From contig NZ_CAJYEB010000049.1 of assembly GCF_913773735.1 (NCBI RefSeq), positions 180,208 to 244,207 on the forward strand: DNA of 64,000 bases, given 5' to 3'. A program made the position numbers and the translations under genes. Below are positions 42,540 through 50,182 of the stretch, piece by piece (the first letter of the stretch is position 1; each line of letters opens with the position of its first letter). Below the pieces are notes generated by a model. The model saw nothing but the letters and a program-made list of their open reading frames with translations, searched no databases and was not told the origin of the DNA. The stretch is from an uncultured Massilia sp. (GTDB lineage: Bacteria > Pseudomonadota > Gammaproteobacteria > Burkholderiales > Burkholderiaceae_D).

Positions 42540-43463
42540 TCAATAGATTTCCGGCACGATGATCTCCGGCGCCACCGGCCGCCGCACGTAGTCGTCGTGG
42601 TACTCGCGCTCGGGCAACTGGATGGTCGGCCGGTCGACTTCCACGTAGGGCATCTGCTGCAGCAGGTGGTGGATGCAGTTAAGGCGCGCGCGCTTCTTGT
42701 CGACGCCCTGCACCACCCACCATTTCGCTTCCGGGATGTGGGTGCGCTCGAGCATGATCTCCTTGGCCTTCGTGTACTCTTCCCAGCGCCGGCGCGATTC
42801 CAGGTCCATGGGGCTCAGCTTCCACTGCTTGAGCGGATCGTGGATGCGGCTCAGGAAGCGCGCGTTCTGTTCCTCGTCCGAGATCGAGAACCAGTACTTG
42901 ATCAGCTGGATGCCCGAGCGCGCCAGCATGCGCTCGAACTCCGGCACGGTCTGGAAGAATTCCTCGTACTGCGCGTCGGTGCAGAAGCCCATCACGCGCT
43001 CGACGCCGGCCCGGTTGTACCAGCTGCGGTCGAACAGGACGATCTCGCCGGCCGCCGGCAGGTGCGAGACGTAGCGCTGGAAATACCACTGCGTGCGCTC
43101 GCGGTCGTTCGGCGCCGGCAGCGCGGCCACGCGGCACACGCGCGGGTTCAGGCGCTGCACGATGCGCTTGATGACGCCGCCCTTGCCGGCCGCGTCGCGC
43201 CCCTCGAACAGGATCACGACCTTGTGGCCCGTGTGCACCACCCAGTCCTGCAGCTTGACCAGCTCCGCCTGCAGGCGGAACAGCTCGTGGAAGTACTGGC
43301 GCCGCGCTTCCTTGTCGGCGGCGTCCTGGGCCTGGGCCGGCAGCAGCGTGTCGGGGTCCAGGTCGCGGTCGTCCAGTTCGAGTTCCAGCTCCTCGTCGTA
43401 GCTGTCGGCGATGTCGCGTCGCACGCGCCGGACCAGGTCCGGTTGGTCGGTATTCCTCATCAT
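42540..43463 (-). CDS. ppk2: polyphosphate kinase 2 family protein
   Basis: Cytosolic kinase of 307 residues that uses polyphosphate to phosphorylate nucleotides (class I PPK2 makes ADP/GDP into ATP/GTP). The Walker A motif is at 88-96 (GRDAAGKGG) and Walker B at 145-150 (DRSWYN), followed by a lid with RFLSRIHDPLKQWKLSPMD. The N-terminal 50 residues are acidic (DEELELELDDRDLD) as in PPK2 class I proteins. The start at 43463/43460 (MMRNTDQ) avoids an arginine-rich extension. Monocistronic; divergent from the YdeI-like gene. Likely active in energy storage under stress. Confidence 0.92.
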   Translation of the reverse strand: MMRNTDQPDLVRRVRRDIADSYDEELELELDDRDLDPDTLLPAQAQDAADKEARRQYFHELFRLQAELVKLQDWVVHTGHKVVILFEGRDAAGKGGVIKRIVQRLNPRVCRVAALPAPNDRERTQWYFQRYVSHLPAAGEIVLFDRSWYNRAGVERVMGFCTDAQYEEFFQTVPEFERMLARSGIQLIKYWFSISDEEQNARFLSRIHDPLKQWKLSPMDLESRRRWEEYTKAKEIMLERTHIPEAKWWVVQGVDKKRARLNCIHHLLQQMPYVEVDRPTIQLPEREYHDDYVRRPVAPEIIVPEIY

Positions 43464-43614
43464 GGCTTGCCTTGCACGTCGAAACAGGGGGCGCTGCCGC
43501 CGGCGGCGGCGCGGTGGCACTATGGCGCTTCGGCGCGACTATACCGCCGCCGTGTGACAGCGGCGTGACGGCCGCGTAGAATGCGGCCGATCCCCTCATT
43601 CCCATGGAGCGCCC

Positions 43615-44184
43615 ATGATCGAACCGCTGTTCTTCGACGACGCCGCCGCCTTCCGCCGCTGGCTCGACGAGCACGCCGCCGGCGCGCGCGAACTGCTGGT
43701 GGGCTTTCGCAAGGTGGGCCGCGGCGCGCCCGGCATGCGCTGGTCGGAATCGGTCGACCAGGCCCTGTGCCACGGCTGGATCGACGGCGTACGCCGCCGC
43801 GTCGACGACGCCACCTACACGATCCGCTTCACGCCGCGCCAGCCCGGCTCGATCTGGAGCGCGGTAAACATCGACAAGGTCGCCAAACTGCGCGAACAGG
43901 GCCTGATGACGCCCGCCGGCGAGGCCGCGTTTGCCCGCCGCGCCGAGGAGCGCTCACGCGTCTATTCGCACGAGCGCGCGGCACCGGCCGAACTGCCGTC
44001 CGAGGCGCTGGCGCGCTTCCGGGCGCAAGCCGCCGCCTACGCCGCGTTCGAGGCCTGCCCGCCCGGCTACCGGCAGCGCGTGCTGCACTGGATCGTGAGC
44101 GCGAAAAAGCCGGAGACGCGCGATGCCCGGCTCGGGCGCCTCATCGAGGCCTGCGCCGCGGGCCGGCGCCTCGCCATCGGCTGA
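43615..44184 (+). CDS. YdeI/OmpD-associated family protein
   Basis: A 189-residue cytoplasmic protein of the YdeI family, with the diagnostic CHGWIDGVRRRVDDATYTIR and FTPRQPGSIWSAVNIDKVAK. E. coli and Salmonella members are linked to bacteriocin/antimicrobial-peptide tolerance; the biochemical role is unknown. It stands alone between PPK2 and the glycosyltransferase gene, with which it is convergent. Confidence 0.88.
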   Translation: MIEPLFFDDAAAFRRWLDEHAAGARELLVGFRKVGRGAPGMRWSESVDQALCHGWIDGVRRRVDDATYTIRFTPRQPGSIWSAVNIDKVAKLREQGLMTPAGEAAFARRAEERSRVYSHERAAPAELPSEALARFRAQAAAYAAFEACPPGYRQRVLHWIVSAKKPETRDARLGRLIEACAAGRRLAIG

Positions 44185-44202
44185 TGCCTGCGCCGCCGGG
44201 CT

Positions 44203-44916
44203 TCAAGCCGGCGGCCGGTTCGGCTCGCGCCCGGCCGCCATCGCCAGCAGCGCGTCGCCGAAGCCGCCGCGCGCGCGCGGGTCGATGCGCGCGCTGGTGA
44301 ACACGCGCGGCTGCGCGCTCCAGGCGAAGCGCGCGCCGGTGGCCTGCAGCGCCCGCACCAGCAGCACGTCCTCGTGGCAGGCCACGGCCTCGAAGCCGCC
44401 GGCCGCGCGGTAGGCGTCGGCGCTCACGCCCAGGTTGGCGCCGTGGATGTGCTGGTGGCCGTCGCGGTCGTTGTAATGGCTGGCGAAGTGCGCGCGCAGG
44501 CGCGCGGCGTCGGCGCCGTGCGGCGTCCAGTCGTCCACCGCGACCGAGCCGCACACCACGTCCACGCCCAGCGCGAGCTGCGCCGCCAGCCATTGCGGGC
44601 CCACGCGCGTGTCGGCATCGGTGAACGCCAGCCAGCGCGCGCCCAGCGCCAGCAGGTGGCGCGCCCCGGCCGCGCGCGCCACGCCGACCTGGCGCGCCGC
44701 CGTTTCCAGGCAGTCGAGCCGCAGGCCGGCCGCCGCGAACGCCCCGCACCAGCGTTCCACGATGGCGCGCGAGCCGTCGTCGCAGGCGTCCAGCACGACG
44801 CAGGCGGCGACCCGTTCGCCCCGCAGCGCGGGATGGCGCGCCGCGGCCAGCAGCGCCGCCAGGCAGTCGTCGAGCGCCGCCTCCTCGTTGTGGGCCGGGA
44901 TCGCGACGCCGATCAT
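44203..44916 (-). CDS. GT2 glycosyltransferase
   Basis: A 237-residue family 2 glycosyltransferase. The nucleotide-sugar binding start IGVAIPAHNEEAALDDCLAA and the DxD motif in FTDADTRVGP (metal-diphosphate binding) are present. No membrane segment. The last gene of a four-gene cassette; its start overlaps the methyltransferase stop in ATGA (44913-44916). The predicted job is to put a sugar on the small molecule or lipid made by the upstream enzymes. Donor and acceptor unknown. Confidence 0.88.
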   Translation of the reverse strand: MIGVAIPAHNEEAALDDCLAALLAAARHPALRGERVAACVVLDACDDGSRAIVERWCGAFAAAGLRLDCLETAARQVGVARAAGARHLLALGARWLAFTDADTRVGPQWLAAQLALGVDVVCGSVAVDDWTPHGADAARLRAHFASHYNDRDGHQHIHGANLGVSADAYRAAGGFEAVACHEDVLLVRALQATGARFAWSAQPRVFTSARIDPRARGGFGDALLAMAAGREPNRPPA

Positions 44917-45512
44917 GCCGCCCTCCTCGTCCATACCTCGAGCAGGAAATCGGCGTCGCGGTGCTGCACGGTGCGCACCAGCGCGGGGATGGCGTCGGCC
45001 GCCGCGTGGACCGACGCGGTCGATGCGGCGCGGTCGTCGAAGTCGTGGACGTAGTGGCACATCAGGAGTTCTCCTTCCTCTTCCAGGTTCGACGCCGCCT
45101 GCGCGACCAGGTCGCGCCAGGCGCCGGCGTCGAAGTAATAACCGAGTTCGCTCACGACCACGAGGTCGAAGCGTTCCGCGCGCGGCCATTGCGCGGGCAG
45201 GCTGCGCTGCTCGATGCGCAGCGCGCCATGGGCGAGCGCGTCGCCTTGCAGCCGGCGGCGCGCCGCCGCCACCGCGCCGGCCGCGCCGTCGCAGGCCAGC
45301 AGGCGCTCGCAGCGCGCCGCCAGGCTGGCGCTCAGTTCGCCGTTGCCGCAGCCCGGCTCGAACGCGCTGCGATAACTCGGCCGGCCCAGCGCCGCCAGCA
45401 GGACGGCGCGCTTGCGCCGCTCGTACCAGGCCGCGCGCACCTGCCACGGGTCCTCGTCGTGCGCGTACAGCGCTTCGAAATGGCGCCGGCGCGCCGCGTC
45501 GTCAAGCATCAT
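44913..45512 (-). CDS. NodS-like SAM-dependent methyltransferase
   Basis: A 199-residue class I methyltransferase close to the nodulation protein S type (N-methyltransferase of chitooligosaccharide backbones). SAM motif I is AFEPGCGNGELSASLA (residues about 50-65); RHFEALYAHDEDPWQVR is the usual NodS-like N-terminus. It overlaps the PIG-L deacetylase gene by 11 bp and the GT gene by 4 bp. In rhizobia NodS acts after deacetylase NodB, so a deacetylase followed by N-methylation is a meaningful parallel, by analogy only. Confidence 0.87.
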   Translation of the reverse strand: MMLDDAARRRHFEALYAHDEDPWQVRAAWYERRKRAVLLAALGRPSYRSAFEPGCGNGELSASLAARCERLLACDGAAGAVAAARRRLQGDALAHGALRIEQRSLPAQWPRAERFDLVVVSELGYYFDAGAWRDLVAQAASNLEEEGELLMCHYVHDFDDRAASTASVHAAADAIPALVRTVQHRDADFLLEVWTRRAA

Positions 45513-46272
45513 GCAGATACACTTCCCAAGGGTTGAGCAATCGTTCCAGCGCGCCGGGAAACACGATCGGCGCCGCGCCGGTGCTGGCGTCGGCTTCCAG
45601 CTGGCTGCGAAAGCACGCCAATGCCGCGCGCTTGCGCGCCATCGTGCCCGCGTCCAGCGCCAGCCGGCGCGCCCGCGCCAGCGGGATGGCGCCATCGCCC
45701 GGGGCGCTCCAGTGCCAACCCCACACCGGCGCTTCCAGCAGGCGCGCGCCGCGCGCGGCGGCGGCGGCGGCGCAGGCGCGCGCCGTGGCCTCGTGGTCGG
45801 GGTGGCCGTCGTAGCGCCAGGTCGTGACGACCACGTCGCCCGGCGCCAGCAGCGCGGCCAGGCGCCCGGCAAGAAGCGCCTGCGCCGCCGCGATGCCGCC
45901 GTCGGCGATGCCGACCCGCTCGACGACGGGCGCCACGATGCCGAGGCGCGCCAGCGCGTCCAGCGTCTCGCGCGGCCGCGTCGCGCGCAGCCGTTGCGGC
46001 GGCCAGGCGGGCGAACCGGGATGGCTGCCTTCGCCGTCGGTGACGGCGACGATGCGCGCCGGCATGCCGCGCAGCGCGAGCAGGCGCAGCAGGCCGCCGC
46101 AGGGCAGGATCTCGTCGTCCGGATGCGGCGCCACCACCAGCGCGCGCGCCGCCGGCGGCACGAGCTCGTCGAGCGCCGCGAACGGCACCTCCGCCAGCGC
46201 GGGATCGGCGCGCCAGGCGGCGGCCGGGGTGCCGGCGCCGGCGATCAGGCGCGAGCGGTTCACAGCGTCCAT
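45502..46272 (-). CDS. PIG-L family zinc deacetylase
   Basis: A 256-residue N-acetylglucosamine-type deacetylase of the PIG-L/MshB family. The zinc motif VAPHPDDEILPCGG (His50, Asp53) and the partner His157/His160 in DGHPDHEATA are intact. No signal peptide, so it acts in the cytoplasm, probably on a sugar or aminosugar conjugate. It overlaps the upstream acyl-CoA dehydrogenase-like gene by 13 bp, and the next gene by 11 bp, so the four genes are a single coupled unit. Confidence 0.88.
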   Translation of the reverse strand: MDAVNRSRLIAGAGTPAAAWRADPALAEVPFAALDELVPPAARALVVAPHPDDEILPCGGLLRLLALRGMPARIVAVTDGEGSHPGSPAWPPQRLRATRPRETLDALARLGIVAPVVERVGIADGGIAAAQALLAGRLAALLAPGDVVVTTWRYDGHPDHEATARACAAAAAARGARLLEAPVWGWHWSAPGDGAIPLARARRLALDAGTMARKRAALACFRSQLEADASTGAAPIVFPGALERLLNPWEVYLHDA

Positions 46273-47303
46273 GGCGCCTCCCCGCCGGCGGCGACGATCC
46301 GGCCCAGCGCTTCCTCGTCGCGCTCGGCGTGGCTCTGGCGCAGGAACACGGGCAGGTCCGCGAACAGGCGCGCCAGCCTGGGGTCCTTGCACATCGGACC
46401 GGGGCCGAGGGCGCGGCCCGCCGCCGCCAGCGTCGCCGTGGCGGCGGCGTCGACGTGCAGGCGCAGGGCCAGGGCCGCGGCCATCGCATCGGCGCCCGGG
46501 TCGCGGTCGATGACCGCGGCGGCCTGGCGCATCAGCGCCGCGCAGCTGCCCAGCAGCACGCTCACCTGGCCCAGTTGCGCGAGCCGGTGCGGATCGTCGC
46601 GCGCGCCCCGTTGCGGCAGCGCCAGGCGCGCGCGCAATGCGTCCGCCAGCGCGCCGGCCGCGCCGAACCAGCAGGCCGCGACGCCGGCGCCACCGTGCCA
46701 GAAGCCGGCGCGCCGCACGTAGAAGCCGGGGCCGCCCAGCGGCAGCGCGCGCGCGCCGTCGAACAGCACGTCGACGCTGCGGGTGGCGCGCATGCCGACG
46801 GCGTCCCAGCCATCGTCGCCGATGACGACCCCGCGCTGGCGCAGGTCCACTGCCGCCAGCATCGCCTCCCCGGCCTCGTTCCAGCAACTGACCACGGCGT
46901 GGGTGACGTCATGCGCGCCCGAGCACCAGGCCTTGCGGCCGTGCAGCGCGTATGCGCCGTCCGCTCCCGCGCGCAGCGCCACGCGCGCATCCGGCGGCTC
47001 GGCGCACCACGTCGCCCATGCCGAACCGGCGGGCGCGGGGCCGGCCTGGGCCTCGTGCAGGATGGCGAGGGCATCGGTATGGCCCTCGTACAGCTTGGCC
47101 ACGCTCAGGTCGTGGCGGCCGGCGGCGGCCAGCGCGCGCCAGCGTTCGAGCGTGGCGCCGTGGCCGGGCAGCGGCAGGCGGTCCAGGCCGGCGTCGACCA
47201 GTTCGCGCAGCATGGCGCCCGGGGTGGACGCGCGCGATTCGGCCAGGTGGGCCTGCAGTGCGGCGGATGGGAGTGCGGGAGACGGCATCGAAGCGGTCGG
47301 CAT
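46260..47303 (-). CDS. acyl-CoA dehydrogenase-like flavoprotein
   Basis: A 347-residue protein of the acyl-CoA dehydrogenase fold, somewhat shorter than the usual 380. The recognisable parts are the FAD-binding middle domain (ALHGRKAWCSGAHDVTHAVVS, then VGMRATRSVDVLFDG) and a helical C-terminal domain. I could not locate the catalytic Glu with confidence. First gene of the four-gene cassette; the start may be 47303 or 47288. The upstream gap contains a CGG microsatellite. Such dehydrogenase-like proteins often act on carrier- or sugar-bound intermediates rather than CoA esters. Confidence 0.78.
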   Translation of the reverse strand: MPTASMPSPALPSAALQAHLAESRASTPGAMLRELVDAGLDRLPLPGHGATLERWRALAAAGRHDLSVAKLYEGHTDALAILHEAQAGPAPAGSAWATWCAEPPDARVALRAGADGAYALHGRKAWCSGAHDVTHAVVSCWNEAGEAMLAAVDLRQRGVVIGDDGWDAVGMRATRSVDVLFDGARALPLGGPGFYVRRAGFWHGGAGVAACWFGAAGALADALRARLALPQRGARDDPHRLAQLGQVSVLLGSCAALMRQAAAVIDRDPGADAMAAALALRLHVDAAATATLAAAGRALGPGPMCKDPRLARLFADLPVFLRQSHAERDEEALGRIVAAGGEAPWTL

Positions 47304-47363
47304 GCGATTCGTTATTAAAATTGCATGCTACCACTTCGATCCGGTTCGGCACGCACGCGTGCG

Positions 47364-47389
47364 CGGCGGCGGCGGCGGCGGCGGCGGCG
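47364..47389. repeat. (CGG)n microsatellite
   Basis: About eight and a half uninterrupted CGG triplets lie in the 100-bp gap between the uronate dehydrogenase stop and the acyl-CoA dehydrogenase start. It lies 61-86 bp upstream of the start of the four-gene cassette, so slippage could alter promoter spacing. Confidence 0.8.
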
Positions 47390-47403
47390 ACGCCGCGTGG
47401 CGC

Positions 47404-48213
47404 TCAGGGCTTGTACTTCGGCCCCATCTCCAGGAACGGCCCGCCCTGGTACAGCGTGGTGACGTCGTCCGCCGCCGGGTAGCCGCCGCCCTCTGGAATC
47501 CGGTCCGCGAACTGCGCCGCGCTTTGCTTCGGCGTCCAGCACAGGAAGCCCGCATGGCGGTCGTCCCACCAGCGGCCCGGGTTGGCCGAGGTGCCGAAGG
47601 CGATCGTGTGGCCGACGCGCGGCGTCACCAGCGACCGGCGCAGCAGTTCCACCAGGTCGTCCAGGCCCAGCCAGGTCACCATCTGGCGGTAGGTCGTCGC
47701 CTCGGGCCAGCAGTAGCCGATGCGCAGGCACACGGTCTCGATGCCGAAGCGGTCCCAGTAGAAGCGCGACAGCGTCTCGCCGAACACCTTCGACACCCCG
47801 TAGTAGCCGTCCGGGCGCGGCGGCATCGTCGCGTCGACCAGGTCGGTCGTGCGGTACATGCCCATCGTGTGGTTGGAGCTGGCGAACACCACGCGCCGGA
47901 TGCCCAGTTTGTGCACGGCCTCGTACAGGTTGACCATGCCGTGGATGTTGGCGTGCATGATCGGCTCCCATTCGACCTCGGTGGACACGCCGCCGAAGTG
48001 CAGGATCGCGTCCACGCCCTCGCACATCCGCAGCACTGCGTCGCGGTCGGCCAGGTCGCACAGCACCACCTCCTCGCCCGGCCCGGCCGGCCCGAAGTCG
48101 GCCACGTCGGCCAGGCGCACGACGTCGGCGAAGGCGTGCAGGTGCGGGCGCAGGCGCCGGCCCAGGTTGCCGGCGGCGCCGGTGAACAGGATACGCTGGA
48201 ATGGTTTCGTCAT
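47404..48213 (-). CDS. udh: uronate dehydrogenase
   Basis: NAD-dependent short-chain/extended dehydrogenase that oxidises glucuronate or galacturonate to the aldarolactone, first step of the oxidative hexuronate route. 269 residues. The NAD motif TGAAGNLG (11-18) is at the N-terminus, the catalytic YGVSK (Tyr138, Lys142) is intact and ASSNHTMGMYRTTD is a Udh signature. I choose the ATG at 48213 (MTKPFQ); an upstream ATG at 48237 would leave only about 10 nt after the predicted TATACT -10 (48254-48259). It is divergent from its probable regulator gene. Confidence 0.9.
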   Translation of the reverse strand: MTKPFQRILFTGAAGNLGRRLRPHLHAFADVVRLADVADFGPAGPGEEVVLCDLADRDAVLRMCEGVDAILHFGGVSTEVEWEPIMHANIHGMVNLYEAVHKLGIRRVVFASSNHTMGMYRTTDLVDATMPPRPDGYYGVSKVFGETLSRFYWDRFGIETVCLRIGYCWPEATTYRQMVTWLGLDDLVELLRRSLVTPRVGHTIAFGTSANPGRWWDDRHAGFLCWTPKQSAAQFADRIPEGGGYPAADDVTTLYQGGPFLEMGPKYKP

Positions 48214-48253
48214 CGTCTCGGCCTGGTTGTCTGACATCTTATACGTGGCGACG

Positions 48254-48259
48254 AGTATA
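48254..48259 (-). promoter_or_regulatory. -10 element of uronate dehydrogenase promoter
   Basis: TATACT on the minus strand, about 40 bp upstream of the udh start. It overlaps a short inverted repeat, TATAC (48240-48244) and GTATA (48255-48259), that could bind the divergent FadR-type regulator. No clear -35. Confidence 0.4.
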
Positions 48260-48321
48260 GGCATCCGCCACGCGGATGGCAACCGGTCCGCGGCATTTCC
48301 GCGGCCGCCGGCGCCGCCCGT

Positions 48322-48327
48322 TATAAT
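48322..48327 (+). promoter_or_regulatory. consensus -10 of the FadR-type regulator gene
   Basis: A perfect TATAAT hexamer sits 31 bp before the regulator ATG, in a GC-rich context. No -35 matches at 16-18 bp, so the promoter may be weak or activator-dependent. Confidence 0.45.
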
Positions 48328-48357
48328 CATGCCATCGATACCGCCATCTTCCCGCCC

Positions 48358-49098
48358 ATGAGCCTCTCTCCCGTCCCGCTGGTACCCGCCGGCCGCAAGA
48401 AATACCGCAGCCTCGCCCAGGGCGTGGTCGAGGAACTGGGCGCGCGCATCCGCGCATCCGAATTCAAGCCGGGCGACAAGCTGCCGCCCGAGTCCGCCAT
48501 CATGGAAGCCTACGGCGTCAGCCGCACCGTCGTGCGCGAGGCGATCTCGCAGCTGCAGGCGGGCGGCCTGGTCCAGACCCGCCACGGCATCGGCACCTTC
48601 GTGCTCGAACCGCCGGCGCGCGGCCTGGGCATCGGCACGGCCAGCATCGTCACGGTGCGCGACGTGCTGGCCATCCTCGAGCTGCGCATCAGCATGGAGA
48701 CCGAGGCCGCCTGGCTGGCGGCCACCCGCCGCAGCGACGAGCAGCTGGCGCAGCTGGGCGAGGCGCTGGCCGAGATGCGCCGCGCGGCCGCGCGCGGCGT
48801 CTCGTCGGTGGAGGCCGACGTGCGCTTCCACCAGCTGGTCGCGCAGGCCACCGGCAACCGCTACTTCGTCGAGCTGCTCGGCCAGCTCGGCAACGCCATC
48901 ATCCCGCGCGCGCGCCTGGACACGCCGGCGCTCGATACCCGTCCGGCCGACTACCTGGAACGCCTGGACCGCGAACACGAGGACATCTTCCGGGCGATCC
49001 AGCGCGGCGACGCCGAGGCCGCGCGCGCGGCGATGCGCACCCACCTGTCCAACAGCCGCGAGCGGCTGCGCGAGGCCCAGCACCGCATCGAGGGCTGA
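48358..49098 (+). CDS. FadR-subfamily GntR transcriptional regulator
   Basis: A 246-residue regulator. N-terminal winged helix (residues about 15-85; GDKLPPESAIMEAYGVSRTV) and a C-terminal FCD ligand domain (about 95-235) with the metal-binding His residues in DVRFHQLVAQATGN and MRTHLSNS. It sits between divergent udh and the KDG dehydratase/transport genes, so it is the likely hexuronate-responsive repressor of both. The palindrome at 49149-49170 before kdgD is a good candidate for its operator. Confidence 0.9.
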   Translation: MSLSPVPLVPAGRKKYRSLAQGVVEELGARIRASEFKPGDKLPPESAIMEAYGVSRTVVREAISQLQAGGLVQTRHGIGTFVLEPPARGLGIGTASIVTVRDVLAILELRISMETEAAWLAATRRSDEQLAQLGEALAEMRRAAARGVSSVEADVRFHQLVAQATGNRYFVELLGQLGNAIIPRARLDTPALDTRPADYLERLDREHEDIFRAIQRGDAEAARAAMRTHLSNSRERLREAQHRIEG

Positions 49099-49148
49099 GG
49101 CGCGCGGGCGGCGGCGCCGGCAATTTCCGCTTGCGGTGTCGCGAGACA

Positions 49149-49170
49149 AGTTGTACGATGACTTACAACT
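49149..49170. promoter_or_regulatory. palindrome upstream of kdgD, candidate regulator operator
   Basis: AGTTGTA (49149-49155) and TACAACT (49164-49170) are perfect 7-bp arms with an 8-nt spacer, 24 bp before the kdgD start. The TTGTA/TACAA halves resemble GntR-family operators. Confidence 0.5.
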
Positions 49171-49193
49171 AGACACCCACTCGGAGATACCCC

Positions 49194-50105
49194 ATGCATC
49201 CGCAAGACCTGAAGCGCACCCTGTCGTCCGGCCTGCTGTCCTTCCCGATCACGGATTTCGACGACGCGGGGAACTTCCGTCCGTCCACCTACGCCGAGCG
49301 GCTCGAATGGCTCGCGCCCTACGGCGCCAGCGCGCTGTTCGCGGCCGGCGGCACCGGCGAATTCTTTTCGCTGACCGGCGAGGAGTTCTCGGACGTGATC
49401 CGGGTCGCGGTCGAGACCTGCCGCGGCAAGGTGCCGATCCTTGCCGGCGCCGGCGGCCCCACGCGCACCGCGATGGCCTTCGCCCGCGAGGCCGAGCGCC
49501 TGGGCGCGCAGGGCATCCTGCTGCTGCCGCACTACCTCACCGAGGCCGGCCAGGACGGCCTGGTCGCCCACGTCGAAGCCGTGTGCAACGCCACCCGCCT
49601 GGGCGTGGTCGTGTACAACCGCGCGCAGTGCCGCCTGGGCGCCGAGTCGCTGGCCCTGCTGGCGGAGCGCTGCCCGAACCTGATCGGCTTCAAGGACGGC
49701 ATCGGCGACATCGAACTGATGGTGTCGATCCGGCGCCGCCTGGGCGAGCGCTTCAGCTACCTGGGCGGCCTGCCGACCGCGGAAGTGTATGCGGGCGCCT
49801 ACAAGGCGCTGGGCGTGCCCGTGTACTCGTCGGCGGTCTTCAACTTCGTGCCGCAGCTGGCCATGGACTTCTACCACGCGATGGCCGGCGGCGACGACGC
49901 GACCGTCAACCGCCTGCTGGACACCTTCTTCCTGCCCTACCTGGCGATCCGCAACCGCCAGCCCGGCTACGCCGTCAGCATCGTCAAGGCCGGCGCGCGC
50001 CTGGTCGGCCGCGACGGCGGGCCGGTGCGTGCGCCGCTGACCGACCTGACGCCGGCGGAATCGGATATGCTCCACCAACTGATCGTGGCCCAGGGCGCGC
50101 AATGA
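49194..50105 (+). CDS. kdgD: 5-dehydro-4-deoxyglucarate dehydratase (KDG dehydratase)
   Basis: A 303-residue DHDPS-superfamily enzyme that dehydrates and decarboxylates 5-keto-4-deoxyglucarate to alpha-ketoglutarate semialdehyde. The Schiff-base lysine is Lys167 in LIGFKDG, with Tyr141 in VVYNRAQ and GGTGEFFSLT near residue 52. It follows the regulator on the same strand. The final step needs a semialdehyde dehydrogenase; none is in this locus, but an aldehyde dehydrogenase is encoded at 13218-14663. Confidence 0.9.
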   Translation: MHPQDLKRTLSSGLLSFPITDFDDAGNFRPSTYAERLEWLAPYGASALFAAGGTGEFFSLTGEEFSDVIRVAVETCRGKVPILAGAGGPTRTAMAFAREAERLGAQGILLLPHYLTEAGQDGLVAHVEAVCNATRLGVVVYNRAQCRLGAESLALLAERCPNLIGFKDGIGDIELMVSIRRRLGERFSYLGGLPTAEVYAGAYKALGVPVYSSAVFNFVPQLAMDFYHAMAGGDDATVNRLLDTFFLPYLAIRNRQPGYAVSIVKAGARLVGRDGGPVRAPLTDLTPAESDMLHQLIVAQGAQ

Positions 50106-50182
50106 CGCGCGCCTGACCGATCCGGCCGGCACGGAGACGCCGGCCGCACAGCAAGTCAGCGTACAACGACAACAGGCCTGAC

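Noticed and set aside
47361..47390. CGG run considered as part of a CRISPR-like or tandem protein repeat
   Set aside because: Pure trinucleotide repeat without spacers and outside any gene. It is a simple microsatellite.
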